Source: Coriaria nepalensis (taxonomy: Eukaryota > Streptophyta > Magnoliopsida > Cucurbitales > Coriariaceae). Taken from it: a stretch of 64,000 nucleotides of DNA. Numbering within the stretch: the stretch's first letter is position 1; every line of letters starts with the position of its first letter. The notes under the pieces were generated by a model, which was not told the DNA's origin, ran no database searches, and worked only from the letters and a program-made list of their open reading frames with translations. The position numbers and the translations under genes were made by a program. The stretch is from contig CP114500.1 in NCBI GenBank assembly GCA_027186245.1, positions 1,374,001 through 1,438,000 of the forward strand. Reading direction: 5' to 3'. This document shows positions 56,664 to 64,000 of this stretch, piece after piece.

Positions 56664-58410
56664 AAAATAGGTTGACCCTTAGAATAAGGAAAGAAACGTA
56701 TGCTATTTAATCTCTTTTAGAATAAAGAAAGAAACGTATGCTACTATTTCCTTGGGCTTACTATTAGGCTAGAATCTAGGATTAGGTTAGGAATACTATT
56801 TATGTATAGATGGGACTTAATGTTAACATTTTTTTCCTAGTTTATTTCTCCGTAACCTAGTACATAGCTGCTGTAATTCTGATTAGAAGAGATGGGAAAA
56901 ACATTATTTTTTCTTACGAACCGTAAGACAGTTTTTCATTTTGGCCTTCATTGCCTTTCTCAAATTGTTTCTTCCGGCCTTCGTCGTCAAATCTTATACC
57001 AATCTTGAATTTTTAATATATCTGTTGATTCAATCAAAACTGTCCACTCTGAGGAGATTATTCCTCATCACGAGTTGAGTGACCTGCAATAGAATATAGG
57101 TTGAATGGAAAAAATTTATCTGAAATGATCTCAATTTATTTAGACTTACTTGAAGGAAAGAGATAAACTTAGCCATCTCCTATAGACGGGTCCAAAGGAA
57201 GGAGATCCAAAATTTTCAGGATGGGATGAAGCAGATTCGGTGATTATGTGAAACCATAATAATTTATCTGGGTTGCAAATTCCAAATGAGCGAGAGCGGT
57301 TGTTTTTTTTTAAAGGATTCAGTGATGAACATTTTCAATGTGATGTGTGTTAGTTAGCCAAATACAAACGGGTACCTTTTCCTATCAAATATAAAAGAAC
57401 TCCCTTAATTTGCAGTGATATATGAGGACCATTTACAGTTCCAAACCTAACAAATTCATGATGGTTTGTTTAATTTATTGATGATCGCACACGACTCTCT
57501 TGGATTTTCCTTCTCAAGTCTAAATCGGATATGAGTTGTATATTTCCAATCTTTCACACCATGATAAAAAATCCGTTTAATATTAAAATAAAACGATTTA
57601 GATTGAATAATACAAGAGATTACTTCAATCATATTTTATTTTCATATTTTCAGAAAGAGGGAATTATCCGTGAATCCTCTTGTGTTTATACTCCTCAAAG
57701 AGAGCTTGTGAGAGAGCTGAGCTAGAAGCAAGCAGTGATGAAGATGAAGCCTTCCCCTTTTTACATGCAGTTATGTGCCAGTGGGTGGGCGGGCGGGTAG
57801 GTGGGTACAATACGGATCAAGTCAAAGCTGACTGGGGACTTAGGGACTACACGTAGTCAGAGTTTCGAACTCTTAAAAGAAGCTCGAAACGACTCGTCGT
57901 CGCATGTCCCAATCATTATCTTCCCCCTCCATAATTTCTATTTTTGTTTTTCCTTTTCTTCCTTAAATTTTCCTAATCATGAACTCATCACACCATCTTT
58001 TATAGTAATTTTTTAAAAAAAAAAACTGGATTTATTATAGAATTTCAAATTTACTAATGCATTGGAACACTTATTAAATGGAATTCAAAATAGATTTTGG
58101 AAATGCTAGTAACAACAGATTGGTAAGAACGGGAAATAACACATAATGCTAAAAATTTTCCTATTTCAATTCCATAAACTATTGCTAGGTTCGAATTCAA
58201 AAAACCATAAAAAAGGAAAAAAGGACCAATTCTTAAATATCTAAAAGAACACAGCATGCCCATATCATAAACCCTCCAATATCTTAAGACGGGGCCAGCC
58301 CTAATTCTCTACAAAAGCGAGACTAATACATCTCACGAATCGAGATACAAAGTAGGAATTTGGTCCAAAGGGTAGCTGATCGGCGAGGACATGGCAGCAG
58401 CCAATGGAAG
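56664..58410. other. Intergenic, possible LTR remnant, no gene
   Basis: The NRPD2 homology stops exactly where TGTTGGAAAATAGG begins (56660). The next 400 bp include a direct repeat of about 30 bp (TTAGAATAAGGAAAGAAACG and a near copy at 56713) and may be an LTR, though I could not define its other end. A G-rich tract lies at 57781-57805. The rest is AT-rich with no recognised gene. Confidence 0.4.
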
Positions 58411-59874
58411 TTAGTTCTTTGGACCAATGTCCTTCAGGGCGCAAATCTGTTCCTCTCCCATAGCAGCCATGACTGAGACAACAAGATCCTTTCCTTCAGC
58501 AAATCCATCCTTGATCTGAAAACAAGACAACCAAGATCTAGGTCAAGAGTTGATAGAGATAATTGTACTTACTAACAGGTTAAAAGCATTTGAAGAAGAA
58601 TGGTATTATCATTATGTTTTTATTCACTACCTGGGTGAGTAAACTTTCATCAGTTGGAAGCTTCAAGTCATCCTTCGTGTTCCCATTATCGGTTAAAAGA
58701 CTCACCTGCAAAACAGTCACAGTTTCCGTAAACGAGTTGATTAGTGATATTTCCAGTCAGACTCATACCTTTAGAACCAAATCTGTATACTAGTACATGA
58801 AATTCGGATATAAGAGACTAAGTTAAAACCAATAGAAAACACAACAAATCATATCAAACAAACAGACAGATAGAGACATTATAGTTCTTTGCATATTGAT
58901 TCTTAATATCAATGCTATATATACATGGATCGATAAACAAATAAAACTAGCTTGGAATCCAAGGAAAGTACTCACAAATCCATCTTCAGATATGTCGATC
59001 AGCTGATAATCAATGCGGTTAACATGGGGAACCTGAAAGAGGAGAGAAATATTCGCATAAATAAAGATCTAAAATAATAGCATATTAACAATAAACTTTA
59101 ATAGAGAGAGGATCCTTACATCACAATTGTGAGATGAAGGAACAATATCCTCAAGCTTCTTAGCAGTGAATATATCAATCCCAACAAAGTGACACTTTGC
59201 ATGCCCATGCTTGCCAGTCTTTGAAGTAGAAACCTCAACAACCTGTTAGATCAAGCAGCCACAAAGAAATCAGAATGTTACCATCATAGAGAACCAAGAC
59301 AAAATATTTACCATCAAAACCATAATGCAATTTTGAAAAAATGAATTTCTCAAGTGATAGAACTCATGAATATGGTCATTAGATGTGCAATTAGTAGTAG
59401 ATCTCAACTGTGTTTCACAGCATTAGAAGATATGAGTTAATAATTTATTGGCTAAAAATACAATTCAATCTGTCTTCATCGGAGAGAAGAGAGGATTAGA
59501 ACCAATCATCAGCTGAAATCTGAGATCAATAGCTGAAAAAAAAAATCAAAACAGAATGAATCTCAACCTGAATTATAGCAGATCTGAATCGTCCTAATTA
59601 TAAATTCTAAAAATTAACAAACAGAATCCGAGAAAAAGCACCAATTCCAAACACGATGATAAGCTTAAAATCCACAATCATCACCGGCGAGAATCGAATC
59701 AGAAGCTAAGATCACAAAAGGAAACAAACGATACATGACAATTGGTGTTACCTTGCAAGGACGGTTCTTGATGACGATGTAACCGTTCTTACGGATGGTT
59801 CCGGCTTGCTGAGGGTAGGTCTTGGAGGCTCCGGCATCGGCCTTGGATTCAAAATGGTGCTCCTCGTCCGACAT
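58411..59874 (-). CDS. eIF5A: Translation factor eIF5A
   Basis: Five exons: 59752-59874, 59120-59242, 58976-59032, 58631-58705 and 58411-58515; 483 nt, 160 residues, the normal length. The N-terminus [20 protein letters not shown] and [18 protein letters not shown] are typical. The hypusine loop [17 protein letters not shown] is intact, with the modified Lys at about residue 51 encoded at the start of exon 2. C-terminal OB-fold segments [17 protein letters not shown] and [17 protein letters not shown] complete it. eIF5A carries deoxyhypusine/hypusine and relieves ribosome stalling during elongation, for instance at polyproline. All exon joins fall between codons. Confidence 0.97.
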
Positions 59875-61870
59875 GATTATCTCTCCTCTCTCTGCTTCAC
59901 TAGAACTACGTAGAGAAAAAGATCAGTAGAATGTGAAGGAAGCGAAGCGAACTAGCGATTTTATAGAGAATCTTATTCCCACCACCAGTATCCGACTCCA
60001 ATTAGGGTTAATATTCTTCTGGTCTTTTTTCTCTTCTTCCTTCTTCTTTAGCGGGGCCCACGGGGATATGGAATTGATCACTTTGGGCCGTTAGATCGTA
60101 GAGAAGATGAGATTCTTCGTATGTAGATTAAAATTAATTTGGAAAAAAAAAATTATATATATATATATAATTATAATATTATTTTATATATAAAGAGAAT
60201 ACATAAATCATATCATATAAGAAATTATGATCAATGTATAACCTCATGTGGTTATCATGTAGGGAGTGATAGGCAATTCATTCATGGACCCATCCACAAA
60301 ACACAGACATGAGACACGCGGGGTTCAAATATGGCGGCTCCAAAGCGATAAGAGAGGCCTACAAGAGAGACCATAAGAATGAGATAAGGAGGAATCCCAT
60401 CCAATTCCGCTTCTTACTTTTGACTGTCCTTCGTGTTGTGTGGTCCCACTTATTTGGATAATCCCTTTCTTGGACCAAAAATTGTTTTATATCGTTTTTT
60501 GGCCCAATGATTTTGGATACATTGGGTCGAGATATTATGCCATGCCGACCTTAGAAGGATATCTGGGCCCAATTATTGTTAGGCCTAAACTTAGAATACA
60601 AAGCCCAAGAGAAAGGTTTTGTCTCTTTGAAAAGTCTTGTCCACTACTCCAACCACTGCATGGCGCATGCATAGCGTTAGGCTGGTGCATCTCATTGGCG
60701 CATGTGTGAAGTGTAGAGTATATTTAATAAGCACTTCACACTCACGCTCACGTTACATATGCGTGCGTGCATGTATGTATCTTAATTTTTATTTATTATT
60801 ATAATTATTTATTATTTATAAATTTTTATAAATTTTTTTAATTTTTTTTTATTTCTAATATAAAATTTATTTATAAAGTATTTTTTAAACTTAGACTTTT
60901 AATTTATTTATACTCTTAACTATAATTATGAAAAAAAAAAAAAAGTTCTAACATAAAAGGAACGCAAGCAATAATTTAAGAAAGAAATAACATATATATT
61001 ATGGAAGAAGAATAAAATTTTTAAAAATATTAAAATTTGCACAATTTAAATATATAATATTAAGCATTTAATATGATTATCATAAATTATAAATTAATAT
61101 TATATAATCTCGCTTAAAAATAAAGTTTTGTTCCATTTAAAATACATGTAAATGATATTAAATTAATAAATTATAAATTTATAATATATTAAAATATTAA
61201 AATATAAATAATATTTTTAATCATTAAAATATCAAATCTTTTAAAAAAATTATATCAAATAAAAATAATTTTATAAAATAAAATTTAAATAATATAAAAA
61301 TTATATACATCACAATATTAATATACCAAATCCTCTAAATACATCCAACTATCACCCCACTTTTCCATTTCCACGTATATATTAACAAATAAATAAAAAT
61401 AATAATAAATCATTGTCAAGAGACAGAGACAAAACCTCAGATCCTTAGATCCTCCCCTTAACGACCACCAATTTTTTTTTTTTTTTTTTTAATAATTAAT
61501 TTTTAACTTTTTGTCGTATTTCCTACTATTTTTCTGTCTCTACAATTCCCACACCTTCTTCAGGTGATAACCTCTCTTGATTGAGAGCCAAGTCTGCTTC
61601 TTCTTCTCTTCGCTTCTGCTCTGCAAAAAGAAAAAAAAAAAAAAAAGTATGTAACTGACACAAGCAAGAAGAAATTTCCTTAAAGAATCGGCAAAATCAA
61701 TTGCATGCCTCTGCTTCCTGAAATTAATTACACACTGTCCTCTCCTCGCTGCTCATGCAATAGTATCTGCGATTGATTTCTGTTTTATCTTCGCTGCGGA
61801 TTTTTGCGATCTGTGGATATATTATTAGCTCAAGTTAGGGTTCAGATTGGATCTTAATTAGCGACAGAGC
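59875..61870. other. Intergenic: divergent promoters of eIF5A and formin genes
   Basis: Two kilobases without a gene. The middle (60770-61330) is extremely AT-rich; poly-T/poly-A runs lie near 61470 and 61630. The right end (61560-61870) is probably the formin leader. Confidence 0.5.
59959..59965 (-). promoter_or_regulatory. Candidate TATA box of eIF5A
   Basis: TATAAAA on the minus strand, 85 bp before the start codon, implying a leader of about 55 nt. Inference from sequence and position. Confidence 0.5.
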
Positions 61871-64000
61871 ATGGGGTTGTTCCGGAAGTTCTTTTATCGG
61901 AAACCGCCGGAAGGACTTCTCGAGATTTCCGAGAGGGTTTATGGTAATTGGTTTTTTTTTTTTTTCATTTTTTATTTCTACGTTTTTAGCTTTTCCACTC
62001 GTAAGTAGTAGAATTTTTTCGCAACATGGCGTCGTATTTTTTCTGAATAGTTCGACATTTCCAGATTTCAAGTTGCTCGAATCTTACTAAAATAGTGGTA
62101 TTAAGTGAACTATGTGTTATTTTATAGTGTTCGATTTCTGTTTTACTACGGATGTTTTGGAAGACAATGAATATAAAGTCTACATTGGAGGAATAGTATC
62201 GCAACTGCGCAATCATCTACCCGATGCTTCGTACATGGTGTTTAATTTCCGAGAAGGAGATAACCAGAGCCAAATTGCTGATATATTATCAGATTACGAC
62301 ATGACTGTGATGGACTACCCTAGACAGTACGAAGGCTGTCCATTACTAACAATGGAGATGGTTCATCACTTTTTGAGGTCAAGTGAAAGCTGGCACTTAC
62401 TCGGTCAACAAAACGTGCTTCTGATGCATTGTGAGAGGGGAGGGTGGGCCATCTTGGCGTTCATGCTAGCTGCTCTGTTGATTCATCGAAAGCAATATGC
62501 GGGAGAGCAGAAAACCTTGGACATGATTTACAAGCAAGCACCTAAGGAGCTTTTGCAATTGATGTCTGCTTTGAACCCCTTGCCTTCTCAATTGAGGTAT
62601 CTTCAGTATGTTTCGAGGAGAAATGTGGCTTTGGAGTGGCCCCCACTTGATCGAGCACTTACTGTGGATTGTATTATAATTAGATTTATTCCTCGAATGG
62701 ATAGTGATGGTGGCTGCCGTCCGATTTTTAGGATATATGGGCAGGATCCTTTAGCGGGTTCCGATCGGACTTCAAAAGTTCTCTTCTCCACGCCAAAGAG
62801 GAGCAAATTTGTTCAGTACTATAAACAGGTGACATTTAAGCCCCTCATCATGCTATTTTGGTCTCTTCTACCTGATACTTACTCTGCTTGCATCTTGTTA
62901 TTATTCTTAAGAGTTGTAAGCTTTTGAAAAAATTGATGGGTTTGTCATTGTAAACAAGGAGACTTGAACTTGAAGGTTTTGTGGTGTAGTGAGTTTAGCT
63001 TTTCTCTTGCCTTTGTTGCAGGATTGTGAACTAATTAAAATCGACATCCATTGCCATATCCAAGGGGATGTAGTTCTTGAGGCTATTAGTTTGGAAGAGG
63101 ATCTAGAACGAGAGATGATGATGTTTCGAGTCATGTTCAATACAGCCTTCATAAGATCAAATATTTTGATGCTAAACCGTGATGAAATTGATATGTTATG
63201 GACAATTAAGGATCAATTTCCTAAGGATTTCAGAGCAGAGGTAGGTTCGAATTATTTACCTTTCCATTTTCTTTCCCCTTAATACTATCTTCGAAGTTGT
63301 TCATGTTGCTTAAAGGGGATTATGTTATTTATTTGAAAAAAAAAGGTTCTTTTCTCGGAAATGGATACTGCTGCTTCTCGTTTTCCAGTTGAATTACCCA
63401 GCATTGAGGATAAAGAGGGCCTCCCTATCGAAGCATTTGCGAAAGTGAAAGAGATTTTCAGCAGTGTGGATTGGCTAGACCCAAAAAAGGATGTGTCACT
63501 AAATGTTCTCCGGCAAATCACAGCACCGGGTTTCCGTCAGGAAATGAAGGATCCCAGTTCTCCTGTTCATCCAGAGACAGGAAGAGTATCGCCCCAATCT
63601 ACTCTTAAAGAAGTTAAAGCAGAAGCTAAAACATCAGAAGAAAATATCAAGACTACCCCTTCATTTGAAAACCAGACAAAACAATCTGAAAAGAACATCA
63701 AAATTCCTTCATCTGAGATTGGAACAGAACAATCTATTTCCTCCAAAGAGAACATCAAAATCCCCTCAGTTCAGAACAAGACAAAACAAACTGTTTCTCC
63801 TGAAGACAGCATCAAAAGTTCTTTGTTAGAGAAACAGACAGAACAATCTGTTTCCTTAGCAGATGAGATCAGAACCTCTTCATCAGAGAACCAGACAAAA
63901 CAATCCATTTCTTCTTCATTCCAATCTTTAGCTACAAACTCAGAAAGAAGGAAGATGGAACCCCTTGAACTGCAGGTTCCAGTCCAAAGATCTACCCAAT
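61871..64000 (+). CDS. Class II formin, PTEN-like N-terminus (FH18/At2g25050-like), partial
   Basis: Exons 61871-61943, 62128-62828, 63022-63240 and 63346 to beyond the window end. The protein starts MGLFRKFFYRKPPEGLLEIS and has the PTEN-like phosphatase and C2 domains of class II plant formins (VFDFCFTTDVLEDNEYKVY, SYMVFNFREGD, DYDMTVMDYPRQYEGCPLL, HCERGGWAILAFMLAALL, CELIKIDIHCHIQGDVVLE). The phosphatase loop keeps His-Cys but has HCERGGWA where the signature needs HCxxGxxR, so it lacks the catalytic Arg; this is usual in the group and the domain is thought to serve membrane targeting. After about residue 440 comes a Lys/Ser/Gln-rich region of degenerate repeats. The FH1 and FH2 actin-nucleating domains would lie past the window. 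Among class II formins I lean to FH18 from gene order. Confidence 0.92.

Noticed and set aside
1..64000. tRNA, rRNA or organelle-DNA insertions
   Set aside because: No cloverleaf with A and B boxes was recognised other than the SINE, and no rRNA or organelle gene sequence was seen. Short tRNAs could still be missed by eye.

Overview
The window is nuclear DNA from a flowering plant, most likely a eudicot. The evidence is multi-exon genes with GT-AG introns, AT-rich intergenic DNA, (TA)n and (GA)n microsatellites, and plant-specific families: a PCMP-E pentatricopeptide protein, class III peroxidase, chloroplast MGDG synthase, NPH3/NPY BTB protein, eIFiso4G, an early nodulin-like phytocyanin, a class II formin and a Pol IV/V subunit fragment. 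Species cannot be told from the sequence. No prokaryotic, viral or organellar system is present, and I found no new multi-gene system. The unusual material is gene decay, small mobile elements and one exon-level tandem duplication.

Layout. 1-2.4 kb: decayed Ty1/copia fragment. 2.4-8.5 kb: EDR2-like DUF1336 gene with a one-base frameshift, PPR protein (-), BTB/T1 pseudogene (-), class III peroxidase (-). 9.5-14.7 kb: DBR1 lariat debranching enzyme (-), whose fifth coding block boundary carries an exact three-copy 87-bp repeat, and a CCCH/G-patch protein (-). 14.7-20.7 kb: AT-rich spacer with a TRIM-like remnant, then a tandem pair of aspartic proteases, the second one dead. 20.7-25.7 kb: MGD1 (+), EMC4 (+, broken C-terminus), MAPR-type steroid/heme-binding protein (+). 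27.0-34.7 kb: folate-biopterin transporter cluster made of one intact FBT2-like gene, its decayed tandem copy carrying a SINE, and an inverted FBT6-like gene. 36.6-47.2 kb: eIFiso4G (+), a phytocyanin (-), a small single-span protein, TMN8/9-type EMP70 protein (-). 49.2-56.7 kb: NPY-like BTB-NPH3 protein (+), a hAT-like element, a 3-hydroxyisobutyryl-CoA hydrolase-like pseudogene (+), an NRPD2/NRPE2 pseudogene fragment (-). 58.4-64 kb: eIF5A (-) and the 5' part of a class II formin (+) that runs off the window.

The genes do not form a pathway; they are ordinary housekeeping and cell-surface genes. From memory of the Arabidopsis map, the gene set interleaves homologs that lie apart there (At4g31760-31820, At5g10750-10840, At2g24830-25060, At5g25050-25100), which fits an ancestral block that was duplicated and fractionated in Arabidopsis.

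Exon boundaries were set by hand from GT/AG sites and homology. For DBR1, CCCH, MGD1, peroxidase, both FBT genes, eIFiso4G, TMN, NPY and eIF5A the summed coding lengths are exact multiples of three, which supports those models. Several single-base lesions (DUF1336, BTB, EMC4, CHY) sit in short homopolymers, so local assembly error must be excluded before calling them real mutations.
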